A DNA stretch of 45,487 bases from Bacteroidia bacterium (GCA_030427925.1 JAUICJ010000023.1:1-45487); one strand, 5' to 3'; positions 26,360 to 35,859 are shown, counted from the stretch's first letter. Notes: generated from the sequence alone by a model not told the origin. Numbers and translations: made by a program.

Positions 26360-27286
26360 ATGCGGCGATTCCTCCTGACCTGCCTGTTGCTGATGCTGAG
26401 CCTTCCCCTCACCTGGATGCTGCTCATCAAAGCGAGCACCGTGCATCCCAAGCTGTTTCACGCCCTCGTCACGTTCGAAGACATGAACAATGGGCTGCAC
26501 GAAGCGACCACGGAATGGGAAAGGCGGGCGGACCGACACGTGGACGCCATCATCCTTGGGAGCAGCACCGGGACGTCCATCGATCCGCGGGCGTTCGCTG
26601 AGCACGGCCTGTCGGCCTTCAATTTCTCTTCCGCCTATCAGCCGATTTCGCATTCGCGGCACCTGCTCAACGCCGTGATCGACGATGCCCAACCGGCTTG
26701 GGTGTTCTTGGACATCTTTCCACTCGTTTGGGGTGAAAAAGAACTGGCCTATTCGGCGCGGTCTTGGGCAGCTACTGGGTGCTTTCGGGACCCGAAATTG
26801 ATCGGGGCACAAGTCCGGGAAGCGTTGTCAAAAAAGCACGTTTACACCGCAGCGTTGGCCTCCTTGCTGCCTTGGATGCGTTCCGTCGGTTGGATTGATC
26901 GGCAAGGCATCGCACACCCTGAATTCAATTACATCGGTAGCGGCTACAAGGTGACCTATCATCCGGCCCTGAACGAAATGCACGAATGCGATCCGGTGTT
27001 CACCGAGTTCGACGACGAGCTGTGCGAAGTCATCGCTGAAATCCAAACAACCTGTGCGAAGTACGGTACGGAGTTGGTGCTCATCGAGCCGCCCTCCTTG
27101 TGCCGATCTGAATGGGAAACTCCCGCGTGTTGGGAGGGCATTCCGCTGATTCAAGGCAACGATTGGCCGGGGTGCCGAGATGTTGCGAATTTTTGGGAGC
27201 TGAACCACTTGTCTGCAGCGGGATCGCTGTCCTATTCGGAATGGGTCGTCTCGCAGTTCTTGCCGCTGCGCGACCGTTCGGAGTGA
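26360..27286 (+). CDS. SGNH-like protein, partner of the first MBOAT
   Basis: The 308-residue protein has one N-terminal membrane segment (LLTCLLLMLSLPLTWMLLI). After it comes IILGSSTGTSIDP, an SGNH block I-like motif with Ser68 or Ser69 as candidate nucleophile. Near the end, FWELNHLSAAG supplies His283 in an ExxH rather than the usual DxxH arrangement. The layout resembles AlgX/AlgJ/DltD-like partners that complete O-acylation on the periplasmic side. It lies four bases after the MBOAT gene, so the pair is one unit. The family call rests on motif and context; overall conservation is low. Confidence 0.68.
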   Translation: MRRFLLTCLLLMLSLPLTWMLLIKASTVHPKLFHALVTFEDMNNGLHEATTEWERRADRHVDAIILGSSTGTSIDPRAFAEHGLSAFNFSSAYQPISHSRHLLNAVIDDAQPAWVFLDIFPLVWGEKELAYSARSWAATGCFRDPKLIGAQVREALSKKHVYTAALASLLPWMRSVGWIDRQGIAHPEFNYIGSGYKVTYHPALNEMHECDPVFTEFDDELCEVIAEIQTTCAKYGTELVLIEPPSLCRSEWETPACWEGIPLIQGNDWPGCRDVANFWELNHLSAAGSLSYSEWVVSQFLPLRDRSE

Positions 27287-27323
27287 ATCGGTTGGGAATC
27301 AGCGCTCCGGGTGCATCGTCCGT

Positions 27324-27357
27324 CACCATGCTGCCCTAGGCGAGGGCCGCAATGGTG
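27324..27357. terminator. Hairpin between convergent genes, possible two-way terminator
   Basis: CACCAT (27324-27329) pairs with ATGGTG (27352-27357), and inside it GCCCT pairs with AGGGC around a five-base loop. It sits in the 129-bp gap where the SGNH gene and the broken oxygenase gene converge. No adjacent T-run, though GTTTTATCC follows about 20 bases on. Confidence 0.4.
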
Positions 27358-27415
27358 TGATGGCGATTGGGCCCGTTTTATCCTGCCAAATCCAATCCGC
27401 GTAGCATCGCCCACG

Positions 27416-28383
27416 TCAGGTGTTCCGCGTCCCCACTTTCATCGACGACCCCAATACGCTCCGCTTCACCTTGCTGACGGCGCGAGCGATCAAGGACTTT
27501 CGGACGGGAGCTGGAGCCACTTGGGCCGCACCGCGCAAGTCCAAATCCCGCCAATCCAACTTCCCCCCCACCGGCGATTCGTTCCACCACAGGTTGCCGT
27601 ACAACTGCGTCCGTTGCGTCACCAAGTGGTCGTACGTGCTCTTAACGGCATGAAGCGTATCGTCGCCCGGCGCGAAGATGACCATCGAGTTGTTTCGCGT
27701 TTGTTGAAACACGGTCTCCGCCCAATCCCATGGCACCCAGCACCGCTCCATGTCCGGGTTCCCCTTCCAGAACGCTTCCACGTACGCCCGCTCCTTGCGG
27801 AATCGCATGTAATGGGTGTGGTGGTCCATCGACTCCGAAGCGTCCTATTTATTGTCATGCGCTCGCGGGGCGCGCAGTCGCGCACTCGTCGAGGAACTTC
27901 GTGCGCGTGGGGACTGATCTCGTAGCCGTCGAGGTATTTTTGGATGCCACCATCGAAGTGACACGCATCGAAGTCCACGCCGAATTTTTCCGCGATGGCC
28001 CGATTGAAAGGCTCCGAAAGGATCAGGTCGTTCACGGCTCGGAGGATGGGGGATGCGATGGAGCCCAAACGCAACACCAGCCCAAACCCCTCGCACACCC
28101 CACCGAACCGATCATCGTACTCCTTCCTCGCATGCCACCGCTGGTACTCCGCCACATCCGTCAACGCCCCCGGAAAGTGGATGACTTCGTAGCCCACGGC
28201 GGCCAAGTGCTCGATCAGCTCAGCGTCCGAAGCAGCGGGCGGGCTTGCAATTTCCGGGCTGGTGCGAATGGCCTCGAAGTGCTCGGGCAAAAACAGGTCT
28301 TCGATGTGCACGTGCTGGAAGGGCTCATGCACCACCGGGCTGGTCCGGATTTTCTCAATGACGTAGCTGAAATCGTAATCCAT
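27416..28383 (-). pseudogene. Frameshifted 2-oxoglutarate/Fe(II) oxygenase-like gene
   Basis: The first part (28383 to about 27850) reads MDYDFSYVIEKIRTSPVV through FDGGIQKYLDGYEISPH. The last part lies in another frame: MDHHTHYMRFRKERAYVEAF, WVPWDWAETVFQQTRNNSM, LHAVKSTYDHL and QRTQLYGNLWW. Together they cover the double-stranded beta-helix of a 2OG oxygenase whose HxD motif normally follows YEISP and whose distal His is in LHAVK. In between, the expected HPD reads HAH, and the next 70 bases are scrambled, with a TAG in the downstream frame. It is probably inactive, unless the break is a sequencing error. It is paired with the sulfotransferase upstream (6-bp gap). Confidence 0.72.
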
Positions 28384-28389
28384 ATCCTT

Positions 28390-29238
28390 TTACTTGCGGT
28401 CAAGCCCGAGTTCTTCGAGCAATGTTTGGTGTTCGGTGGTCCAAAACTTGCTGTAATCGGAAACACCGCTCAAGTGGGCCTTTGCATCGCGCGACCAGTT
28501 GGCCGACTTCGACCGGTCCCACTTCACCACCTGCTTCATCATCCGCTTCAACACCCACGGATTGGCCTCCAGTTCCTCCATCACCGATTGCCAAAACGGC
28601 ATGAAATCGAATTCCTGGCTATGAATGTCCACTTCGACGACATGTGGAAGACTTGGAAAGGCGTGCATGTCTCGGATGTTCCAACCCGCGCACATGTACA
28701 ATTCGAAGGCAATGGCCTCGGACATTTCCAACTCGGAAATGCGCTGATGGTACGTTTTCCCTTGCAGCATGTTCTGCACGAAGTCCGGCTCTTCTGTCGG
28801 ATGAAGCGCACGGTAATAGGTAACGGGCCGGCTCATCTCACCTTCCAACGCATCCGAAGGAGCGTGTAGCCACGGTTCGCTGCCCTTTTGATGGTAAATG
28901 GCTGAAGAAATCGCAAGCGCAGCCGGGTCGCGAACGAAATGGTACACCCGCTGAAACCGACCCAAATCCTCCTCCTCGACCCAGCCGTGCGAATACACCG
29001 CAATGCGATTGCCCCCAGTCGAAGGTCGGTGGAGCAACTCGGCCTCATCGGGCCGCTCTTCCATGTGGAGCACGGTGGTCCCCTGTGCCAACTCCGCAAT
29101 CAGTGCCATCCGCTTCGCCAGGACAGTGCCCGTTTTATGATGGGTCACGAACGCGACGTCCACCCCTTTCGGTTGGGAGGCGGCTCGAGCCACCCTCCAC
29201 CAAATGGCATTTCGAAACCGGTTGTAAAATGCTCTCAT
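28390..29238 (-). CDS. Sulfotransferase (first copy)
   Basis: The 282-residue protein contains FVTHHKTGTVL, the 5'-phosphosulfate (PAPS) loop, and YHFVRDPAALAISSAIYH, the 3'-phosphate motif of the sulfotransferase superfamily. It would transfer sulfate from PAPS to a sugar hydroxyl, in the cytoplasm if it acts on lipid-linked repeats. The C-terminal half (SEAIAFELYMCAGWNIRDM) is closely shared with the sulfotransferase at 33872-34705, so the two are paralogues. It is transcribed divergently from the SGNH-like gene at 29456. On the minus strand TATCTTTA lies about 20 bases before the start. Confidence 0.86.
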   Translation of the reverse strand: MRAFYNRFRNAIWWRVARAASQPKGVDVAFVTHHKTGTVLAKRMALIAELAQGTTVLHMEERPDEAELLHRPSTGGNRIAVYSHGWVEEEDLGRFQRVYHFVRDPAALAISSAIYHQKGSEPWLHAPSDALEGEMSRPVTYYRALHPTEEPDFVQNMLQGKTYHQRISELEMSEAIAFELYMCAGWNIRDMHAFPSLPHVVEVDIHSQEFDFMPFWQSVMEELEANPWVLKRMMKQVVKWDRSKSANWSRDAKAHLSGVSDYSKFWTTEHQTLLEELGLDRK

Positions 29239-29381
29239 GGAAGCAAATCGCTTTCCTTAAAGATACGGAAACTTGAACGATGTGTCCTGTTGGTGAATCG
29301 CTTTGCGGTGGCTCGAGGCGTTGCAACCTGGATCCATGGGGCAAGGTGCACCGAATCTGCCTCGCGTTCAACCTGTGAACA

Positions 29382-29389
29382 TATCTTTG
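29382..29389 (+). promoter_or_regulatory. Bacteroidota-type -7 box (TATCTTTG) before the second SGNH/MBOAT cassette
   Basis: TATCTTTG matches the TAnnTTTG consensus exactly. The -33 element is weak (TCTG at 29356-29359, spacing 22). A transcript starting about seven bases downstream would have a leader of about 60 bases before the ATG at 29456. It lies in the divergent gap next to the sulfotransferase gene, where a promoter is expected. Confidence 0.4.
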
Positions 29390-29455
29390 ACCGGAAAAAG
29401 CCTTCCTTCGCCTTCCGGTCATCGATCACCACGCCCCTTAAAACGCCCGCACTTC

Positions 29456-30559
29456 ATGAATGCTAAAATCGACCTTGTGCTCATGGCCCTCGCTGCCTTG
29501 CTGGCTGGGATCATCCTGAAGGTTGGATTCGGGGGCGAGCGGAATTTCGATGAAGCGGCTTTGGGCACGCTAACCGTCGGTTACGAGGCGAAAAATGCGG
29601 CCGGGCAGTGCATCCACACCGTGAAGCAACTCGAAGCGGACATGGAGGACATGCTGGCGTCGATTCATCCCGAGCGTGAAACCATTTTGTTTTTAGGAAA
29701 CAGCCAAACCCATTCCATCAACCAATGGGAAGACGGGCAAGTCAATTACATCGAACGGCTCGATCGCCAAGCAACGAAGCACAACATCCTGTGCAACAGC
29801 TTGCCGAACGCGAACCTTCAGGAAATGCACCTGATCGCGAGCTGGTGGATGAGCCAAATCGACATCCAGCAACTCGTCGTTCCCGTTTTCATGGACGACT
29901 TGCGCGAAGATGGGCTGCGAAAGGAATTCATTTCGGCCATCCTCGCAAGCGATTTCCAACTGGAGGCAGGGGTGCCGCTCAACGAGGAGATCAATCGGGA
30001 ACTCGAAGCACTCCGCAACCCGACCGAACAAGCCGCCGAAACGGGTCGGCAGACCCCGCAAGACGTGGTCGAAAAACGGCTGAACGAAGCCCTGAGTGCG
30101 CGTTCAGAGATTTGGCGCAATCGCCCCAATGCCCGAGGTGATTTCTTTTTGAAACTCTATCAATGGCGCAACACCCTGTTCGGCATCAATGCCTCCACGA
30201 AGCGCAAAATGATCCCCACCCGGTACGCCGCCAACATGACGGCACTCGACCTGCTCCTCACGGCATGCAATCAGCGGGGCATCCAGGCGTTGGTTTACAT
30301 CCCGCCCATTCGAACGGACGTGGAAGTGCCGTACGATGTAAAGGAATACGAATCGTTCGTCGCCCAAGTCGAGCAGTTGGCGCATTCGAGGAGCGCCCAA
30401 TTCGCGAACCTCGAACGCCTGGTTCCCGGGCCGCTCTGGGGCCTGAAAGGCAGCACCACCGCAGGGGGGGAGCCCGAGCTCGACTTCATGCATTTCCAGG
30501 CAGAAGGCCATCGGTTGCTCGCCGAAGCCCTTGCCCCACTCACCCTTGAAGCGCCATGA
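29456..30559 (+). CDS. SGNH/DltD-like protein, partner of the second MBOAT
   Basis: The 367-residue product has an N-terminal membrane helix (LVLMALAALLAGIIL). TILFLGNSQTHSINQ follows, with Ser83 as candidate nucleophile of SGNH block I, and near the end LDFMHFQAEG supplies Asp343 and His346 in the DxxH order. GNSQ/H and the position next to an MBOAT gene recall DltD and AlgJ/AlgX-like proteins. It overlaps the following MBOAT start by four bases (ATGA), so here the SGNH gene comes first, the reverse of the other two cassettes. ATG 29456 is chosen because the upstream in-frame sequence lacks a signal and family features. Confidence 0.74.
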   Translation: MNAKIDLVLMALAALLAGIILKVGFGGERNFDEAALGTLTVGYEAKNAAGQCIHTVKQLEADMEDMLASIHPERETILFLGNSQTHSINQWEDGQVNYIERLDRQATKHNILCNSLPNANLQEMHLIASWWMSQIDIQQLVVPVFMDDLREDGLRKEFISAILASDFQLEAGVPLNEEINRELEALRNPTEQAAETGRQTPQDVVEKRLNEALSARSEIWRNRPNARGDFFLKLYQWRNTLFGINASTKRKMIPTRYAANMTALDLLLTACNQRGIQALVYIPPIRTDVEVPYDVKEYESFVAQVEQLAHSRSAQFANLERLVPGPLWGLKGSTTAGGEPELDFMHFQAEGHRLLAEALAPLTLEAP

Positions 30560-32025
30560 TTTTCAATTCGGTCACCTTTCTGCTGTTCTTCGTGGTCGTC
30601 TCCTTGCTCTATTGGGGATTGCCGACCAAACCGCGCTACTGGCTGCTGTTCATTTCGAGCTTGGTGTTCTACGCGTTTTGGCGTTGGGAGTACTTGAGCG
30701 TGTTGCTCTTGTCCGCCGTGGTGGACTACTTCGTGGCACGTGGACTGCAAGCGACCCCAACTCAGGAACGCAAACGCCGAAAGCGGCTGTTGGCCATCAG
30801 CTTGACCGTGAACTTGGGCTTGTTGATGTATTTCAAATACCTCCTGTTCTTCACGGACAACCTCAATCACTTGTTCGAAACCTTGGGCGCGGCCACTCGG
30901 TTGCCTTATTGGGACATCATCCTGCCGTTTGGCATCAGCTTTTACACATTCGAAACCATCAGCTATACGATGGATGTGTACCGCGGCCACATGAAGGCCG
31001 AAAAGCAATTCATCACTTACGGCCTGTTCGTGGCGTTCTTTCCCAAATTGGTGGCGGGCCCCATCCAACGGGCCGCGGAACTGGTCGAGCAACTCAAGAA
31101 GCGACCGCGCTTTCAGTGGTCCTTTCTCTCCGAAGGCCTGAAGCGGATGCTTCAAGGGCTGTTTCTCAAAGTGGTGTTCGCCGACAACATCGCCCCCTTC
31201 GTCGATGAAGGGTTCGCCATGGATCCGGCTTCACTTGGGGGCATCGACGTCTTGACCCTCGCGTTTTTATTTGGGTTCCAAATCTATTTCGACTTCGCAG
31301 CTTACAGCCACATTGCCCTTGGGGCAGCGCGGGTTTTGGGCATAGAAATCCCGGAAAACTTCAACTTTCCGTACATCGCCACCTCGATGAAGGAGTTTTG
31401 GAAACGGTGGCACATCAGCCTCAGTTCCTGGATCCGCGACTACCTGTACCTGCCCTTGACGGGAACCCAGGTCTTGGTGTCCACCGGCAAGGGGGGCATC
31501 GGCCAGAGTTTAGGGAATGAGCCGAGTCAACGAAGGAAGAATTGGGCGTTGTTCGCAACGTGGGCCATCATGGGATTTTGGCATGGGGCGAATTGGACGT
31601 TCATCGTTTGGGGCATCTACCATGCCGTCTTCATCTTGCTCGAACGGCAATTGAGCCCGTTGCGCAATCGATTCCCCGTGCTCGGGCGCGGCTGGATCAC
31701 GTGGCCCTTGACCCTCGGTGTGGCCATGCTGAGCTGGATTCCCTTCCGAGCGGCATCGTTGACCGACACCTTTGTGATGTATGCCCAATTGTTCACACCG
31801 AGCTCCTTGCTCGTCATGAACATGCGTGAAAACACGTATTTGGTTACCGGCTTGATGTTGTTGGCCTTTCTCCTGTCGTGGTTTGGGGCCGTAAAAGTGG
31901 GGCCGCGGATTCAACGCGCTGCAGCATGGTCCTACCCGATTCAGCTGGCGCAATACACCATCATGATGCTGATGGTCTTCGTTTTCTTGCGTCCCATCAA
32001 CCAGTTCATCTACTTCCAATTCTAA
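30556..32025 (+). CDS. MBOAT family O-acyltransferase (second copy)
   Basis: The 489-residue membrane enzyme starts MIFNSVTFLLFFVVVSLLYW. It has the conserved ILPFGISFYTFETISYTMDV, EFWKRWHISLSSWIRDYLYL and catalytic-type GFWHGANWTFIVWG (His343, same position as in the first copy). Its sequence is clearly more distant from the other copies, with a longer loop (GTQVLVSTGKGGIG) after the Trp-Arg-Trp-His motif. That distance suggests a different acyl acceptor. The start overlaps the SGNH gene stop. The carbamoyltransferase gene follows after 63 bases. Confidence 0.93.
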   Translation: MIFNSVTFLLFFVVVSLLYWGLPTKPRYWLLFISSLVFYAFWRWEYLSVLLLSAVVDYFVARGLQATPTQERKRRKRLLAISLTVNLGLLMYFKYLLFFTDNLNHLFETLGAATRLPYWDIILPFGISFYTFETISYTMDVYRGHMKAEKQFITYGLFVAFFPKLVAGPIQRAAELVEQLKKRPRFQWSFLSEGLKRMLQGLFLKVVFADNIAPFVDEGFAMDPASLGGIDVLTLAFLFGFQIYFDFAAYSHIALGAARVLGIEIPENFNFPYIATSMKEFWKRWHISLSSWIRDYLYLPLTGTQVLVSTGKGGIGQSLGNEPSQRRKNWALFATWAIMGFWHGANWTFIVWGIYHAVFILLERQLSPLRNRFPVLGRGWITWPLTLGVAMLSWIPFRAASLTDTFVMYAQLFTPSSLLVMNMRENTYLVTGLMLLAFLLSWFGAVKVGPRIQRAAAWSYPIQLAQYTIMMLMVFVFLRPINQFIYFQF

Positions 32026-32088
32026 GGGCCACATCGTCGCCCGCTGCGCGGCAGTGTCCAATCAGCAAATTTCAACGAATTTTACAGC

Positions 32089-33822
32089 ATGCCTGAAATC
32101 ATACTCGGCCTCAACGCCTACCACGCAGACAGCTCAGCCGCCATTTTCGTGGATGGCACCCTCATCGCCGCAACGGAGGAGGAGCGATTCCGAAGGATCA
32201 AGCATTGGGCGGGGTTCCCGAGTGAGGCCATCAAGTTTTGTCTTCGAGAAGCGGGATGCACGTTGAACGACCTCACGGCCATCACCATCGGCCGAGATCC
32301 GAGCGCAAAAAAAATCAACAAGGCCACCTTCGTGCTCAAGCATCCGAAAGTCGCCAAGGCATTGTGGAGCCAACGAAGCGCGAACAAAGACGACATCACC
32401 CTGTTGCACGAACGCTTCCGGGAGGTCGAAGCGGATGCCGATGTCGAAGCGATCAAGGCGAAACTGCACTTCATCGAACACCACCGCAGCCACCTTGCGA
32501 GCGCCTTCTACCCCTCGCCGTTCGATGAAGCTGCTGTTCTGAGCATTGACGGTTCAGGCGACTTCACCACGACCATGCTCGGCCGTGGCAAGGGCACGCG
32601 CATCGAAGTGCTCGAATCGGTGGACTTCCCCGCCTCCGTGGGGTTGTTCTACACCGCGTTCACGCAATTCCTCGGATTTCCTCACTACGGCGACGAATAC
32701 AAGGTGATGGGGCTTGCGCCTTACGGGGAGCCGAAATACGTCGAGCAGGTGGCCAAAGTGCTTCCGCTCAAAGCGGGTGGCTTGTACACGTGGAAGTCCG
32801 AGTTCTTTGACTTCACAGGAGGGGTGGTTTCTTACCCGGATCACTTGCCGACCGTTGCTCCCGTGTTTGGGAAGAAGTTCGAGGAGCTCTTCGGGCCGGC
32901 GCGCAAGCCGGGGGATGAGTTGACGCAGTACCACATGGATTTGGCCTCGTCGGTGCAGCGGCATACCGAGGAAATCATCTTCCACGTCCTGCGGCGGCTG
33001 CATGATTTGACGGGGCTGAAGCGCGTTTGCATTGCCGGAGGGGTGGCCCAAAACAGCGTCGCCAACGGCAAAATCACCCGCAACACCCCCTTCGAGGAGG
33101 TCTACATCCCATCGGCCGGACACGATGCCGGGATTTCGATGGGATCGGCGCAGTACCACATTCACCAGGAACTCGGGCGCGCCCGTACCGCGCCGATTTT
33201 CAGCGCCTACACGGGCAGCCAATTCAGCGACGAGGCCATTGCGGCTGAACTTCAAGCGAAGGGCATTGCCTTCACGCATCACCCGGATTTGGCGGACCTC
33301 TGTGCGGTCGTATCGGACGCTCTGGTGGACGGAGCGGTGGTGGGCTGGTTCAGCGGAAGGGCGGAATTTGGGCCGCGCGCCCTCGGTGCACGGAGCATCT
33401 TGGTCGATCCGCGACGCGCCGATGCGAAGGAACTGCTGAACTCGAAAATCAAGCGCCGCGAGAGCTTCCGTCCCTTCGCGCCTTCCATCCTCGTGGAACA
33501 CGTGGCCGATTGGTTCGAGTTGGACGAGTTGGTGCCGTTCATGGAAAAGGTGTTCCCGATTCGGGAAGAACGGCGCGTGGAAATCCCCGCGGTCACCCAC
33601 GTCGACGGCTCCGGCCGTTTGCAAAGCGTGCTGCCGGAGGTGGCTCCGCGCTACCACGCCTTGATTTCCGCGTTTCACGAAAAGACCGGCGTGCCCATCC
33701 TGCTCAACACGAGCTTCAACGAGAACGAGCCCATCGTGAACGCTCCGGAGCATGCATTGGATTGCTACCTGCGCACCCAAATGGACGTCCTCGTGCTGGG
33801 AAATTGCGTCGTCCGACGTTAA
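32089..33822 (+). CDS. NodU/CmcH-family O-carbamoyltransferase
   Basis: The 577-residue protein starts MPEIILGLNAYHADSSAAIF. It carries the Kae1-like features HHRSHLASAFYPSPFDEA, LSIDGSGDFTT, CIAGGVAQNSVANGKI and HDAGISMGSAQ. Its C-terminal YrdC-like domain shows ESFRPFAPSILVE and LNTSFNENEPIV. The family uses carbamoyl phosphate and ATP to place a carbamoyl group on a sugar hydroxyl, as in nodulation factors and antibiotics. Length is normal and the key His and Asn residues look intact. In this cluster it probably carbamoylates a sugar of the same glycan that the MBOAT enzymes acylate. Confidence 0.93.
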   Translation: MPEIILGLNAYHADSSAAIFVDGTLIAATEEERFRRIKHWAGFPSEAIKFCLREAGCTLNDLTAITIGRDPSAKKINKATFVLKHPKVAKALWSQRSANKDDITLLHERFREVEADADVEAIKAKLHFIEHHRSHLASAFYPSPFDEAAVLSIDGSGDFTTTMLGRGKGTRIEVLESVDFPASVGLFYTAFTQFLGFPHYGDEYKVMGLAPYGEPKYVEQVAKVLPLKAGGLYTWKSEFFDFTGGVVSYPDHLPTVAPVFGKKFEELFGPARKPGDELTQYHMDLASSVQRHTEEIIFHVLRRLHDLTGLKRVCIAGGVAQNSVANGKITRNTPFEEVYIPSAGHDAGISMGSAQYHIHQELGRARTAPIFSAYTGSQFSDEAIAAELQAKGIAFTHHPDLADLCAVVSDALVDGAVVGWFSGRAEFGPRALGARSILVDPRRADAKELLNSKIKRRESFRPFAPSILVEHVADWFELDELVPFMEKVFPIREERRVEIPAVTHVDGSGRLQSVLPEVAPRYHALISAFHEKTGVPILLNTSFNENEPIVNAPEHALDCYLRTQMDVLVLGNCVVRR

Positions 33823-33871
33823 GGAGCAACCTCCGAAGTCCCAACGGGATGCAATGCGCGCCGCTGCACCA

Positions 33872-34705
33872 TCAAGCCCCCGGGTGCAACCCCAATGTTT
33901 CGAGCAGCCGTTCGTGTCGGGGTTCCCAAACGTCCGTGCTGTGAACCCGACTGAGGTGAGCTTGTCGACGAGGAGCCCAACTGGAAGCAGCGCTGCGGTC
34001 GAGTCGTTGGACCTGACGGAGCATGACTCGAAGCGCCAACGGATGGGTTTCCAAATCCGAAAACGCCTCTTCCCAGAACCCCATGAAGTGAAAACCGGGT
34101 TCGTGAACGTTCACTTCCCGCACGTGAGGCAGCTTCGGGAAGGCTAGCATGTCACGGATGTTCCAGCCCGTGCTCATGCGCAGCTCGAATTCAATGGCTT
34201 CCGACATCGACATGCTGGAAATGCACTCGAAATAGGTGCGGCCGGCAAGCACCTCCTTGACGAAATCCGGATGTTCCGTATCGTGGCGTTCTCGATAAGG
34301 TGCCGCCTCCGGCCATCGCGCCCAATCCGTTTCCTCCGGCTTGCGATGCAGCCACGACTCCAGGCCTTTCCGGTGATAGCTGGCCGCAGAAACGGCCATT
34401 TCCCGGGGGTTCCGCGTGAAATGGACGATGCGATCGAATTGAGCAATCGCATCCGCTTCAATCCAGCTGTGTGGATACAGGGCCAGGCATTGGACTGCGG
34501 GGACTTGAGCGTCAGCGGAGAGCTTCTCGGGGAACAGGATGGGGCGGCGTTGGATGCGCTGCACAATTCGACTCGCATTCTCGGTCAACATCGTGCCCGT
34601 CCTGTGATGCGTCATCCACGCGACGGCTCGGTCGGATGGGCGAGAAAAAGGTCGCGCCATGGCCGAGGACAACCGGTCCGAGAAGCGTCCAACATATTCC
34701 TTCAT
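33872..34705 (-). CDS. Sulfotransferase (second copy)
   Basis: From ATG 34705 the product is 277 residues. The PAPS loop is WMTHHRTGTMLTEN, and the 3'-phosphate motif is IVHFTRNPREMAVSAASYH. The segment MSEAIEFELRMSTGWNIRDM and FPKLPHVREVNVH are shared with the copy at 28390, so these are recent or conserved paralogues. Upstream in-frame sequence to 34975 lies in the neighbouring glycosyltransferase gene and lacks family features. It is the third gene of a minus-strand run (36555 down) behind a well-formed promoter. Together the two paralogues flank the MBOAT-carbamoyltransferase cassette. Confidence 0.85.
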   Translation of the reverse strand: MKEYVGRFSDRLSSAMARPFSRPSDRAVAWMTHHRTGTMLTENASRIVQRIQRRPILFPEKLSADAQVPAVQCLALYPHSWIEADAIAQFDRIVHFTRNPREMAVSAASYHRKGLESWLHRKPEETDWARWPEAAPYRERHDTEHPDFVKEVLAGRTYFECISSMSMSEAIEFELRMSTGWNIRDMLAFPKLPHVREVNVHEPGFHFMGFWEEAFSDLETHPLALRVMLRQVQRLDRSAASSWAPRRQAHLSRVHSTDVWEPRHERLLETLGLHPGA

Positions 34706-34746
34706 GCTCGAAAGATAAGCCCCATGAACGAGGGCCGGCGGCAAAT

Positions 34747-35859
34747 CTATTCGCTGCCTTCCTTCGCGATCCGTTGGAATAGGCGCACATGCTCCCTTGC
34801 GATTTGGCCCCAATCGAATCGGGCCAAATCGAAGGTCCGACGCTCCGGCGGATGCCCCGCAAACTCCTCGATCGCCTGGACCAGCTCGGCGACACTCGGC
34901 GCGATGAGGCGGCAACCTGGAGCACCCGCCAGCACCTCGGCCGTCGCCCCGACATCCGTCGCCACGACGTGACAACCCCGGGACAGCGCTTCCAAAATGA
35001 CCGTGGGCATTCCCTCCGCCCTCGAAGGCACCGCCACGACGTCCATTTCGTCCAGCAATTCCATCATGCCTTTGCGAGAACGGATTTCACCGTGAAAGGT
35101 CGTCGCGTCACCTTCGACGGGTTCAAACGGCCCGACCACGTGCCACTCCACCGCCCCCTTCACCCGCCGCATCGCTTCGAGGAACAGGTCGAATCCCTTG
35201 CGCGGCTCGTTGCGACCGATGAACCCTACGCGAAGCGGGCCGTCGCGGCGCTTTGCTGGCTGGGGATTCACCCAATCGCGGGGGATGCCGTTGGGAATCT
35301 GGGCAATGGCTTCGGTCGGCGTTCCACAGGCTTCGATGAGCGGGGTGAGCCGTCCGCCGAGGGAAATGACGTGCGAAGCGGTGCGCAACAGGGTCCGTGC
35401 GAGGGGCCGGAGGAGCGCTTTCCCTGCGGCCTCTCGCACGCTGAAGGACGGTTGAAACATCTCCAGCCCGTGAAGGTTCACCACGAGGCGTGGGTGGTCG
35501 GCGAAAGCGACGCCCGTGAAGCCTTGGGCGTAAATCGCGTCGAAGTCGAGGGCATCGCCCACTGCACGGCGAATCGCGCGGCTGTATCGGCGCGAAGCCT
35601 GGACGTAGTGCCCGGGCATCCCACCGGGATCATCGAAGGACAGTCCGATGACGTCCACGTGGGGCGGGAGGCTCAGCTCGCTCATGAGGTCGGCTGTGGG
35701 GGGAGGGTGACCGTTGATTGGGCCCGAATGCACCAGCGTAATGTGATCGCAGAGCGGGGCCAAATGCTTCACCAGCATCGCCGAATGCTGCTGCATCCCC
35801 CCGGTCACCCAAGGCGCGAGGCCATCGGTCAGCATCAGAATCCTCAACCCCGCTTCCAT
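34747..35859 (-). CDS. Family 4 glycosyltransferase
   Basis: The 370-residue GT-B enzyme starts ILMLTDGLAPWVTGGMQQHS, and RVGFIGRNEPRKGFDLFLEA begins the nucleotide-sugar domain. SRAEGMPTVILEALSRGCHVV holds the EX7E signature, then ATDVGATAEVL. It probably adds a hexose during surface glycan assembly. It lies between two sulfotransferase genes on the same strand (gaps of 57 and 41 bases), so glycosylation and sulfation of one structure may be linked. The second residue pair before ILML leaves little doubt about the start. Confidence 0.9.
   Translation of the reverse strand: MEAGLRILMLTDGLAPWVTGGMQQHSAMLVKHLAPLCDHITLVHSGPINGHPPPTADLMSELSLPPHVDVIGLSFDDPGGMPGHYVQASRRYSRAIRRAVGDALDFDAIYAQGFTGVAFADHPRLVVNLHGLEMFQPSFSVREAAGKALLRPLARTLLRTASHVISLGGRLTPLIEACGTPTEAIAQIPNGIPRDWVNPQPAKRRDGPLRVGFIGRNEPRKGFDLFLEAMRRVKGAVEWHVVGPFEPVEGDATTFHGEIRSRKGMMELLDEMDVVAVPSRAEGMPTVILEALSRGCHVVATDVGATAEVLAGAPGCRLIAPSVAELVQAIEEFAGHPPERRTFDLARFDWGQIAREHVRLFQRIAKEGSE

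Noticed and set aside
27845-27870. Programmed frameshift in the oxygenase gene
   Set aside because: There is no slippery heptamer or downstream structure, and the region before the break is itself scrambled, so damage or error is more likely.
27730-28869. 379-codon plus-strand frame over the oxygenase and sulfotransferase genes
   Set aside because: The minus strand holds conserved sulfotransferase and oxygenase motifs; the plus translation has none.
32554-33780. 408-codon minus-strand frame opposite the carbamoyltransferase
   Set aside because: Shadow frame; the carbamoyltransferase motifs on the plus strand are unambiguous.
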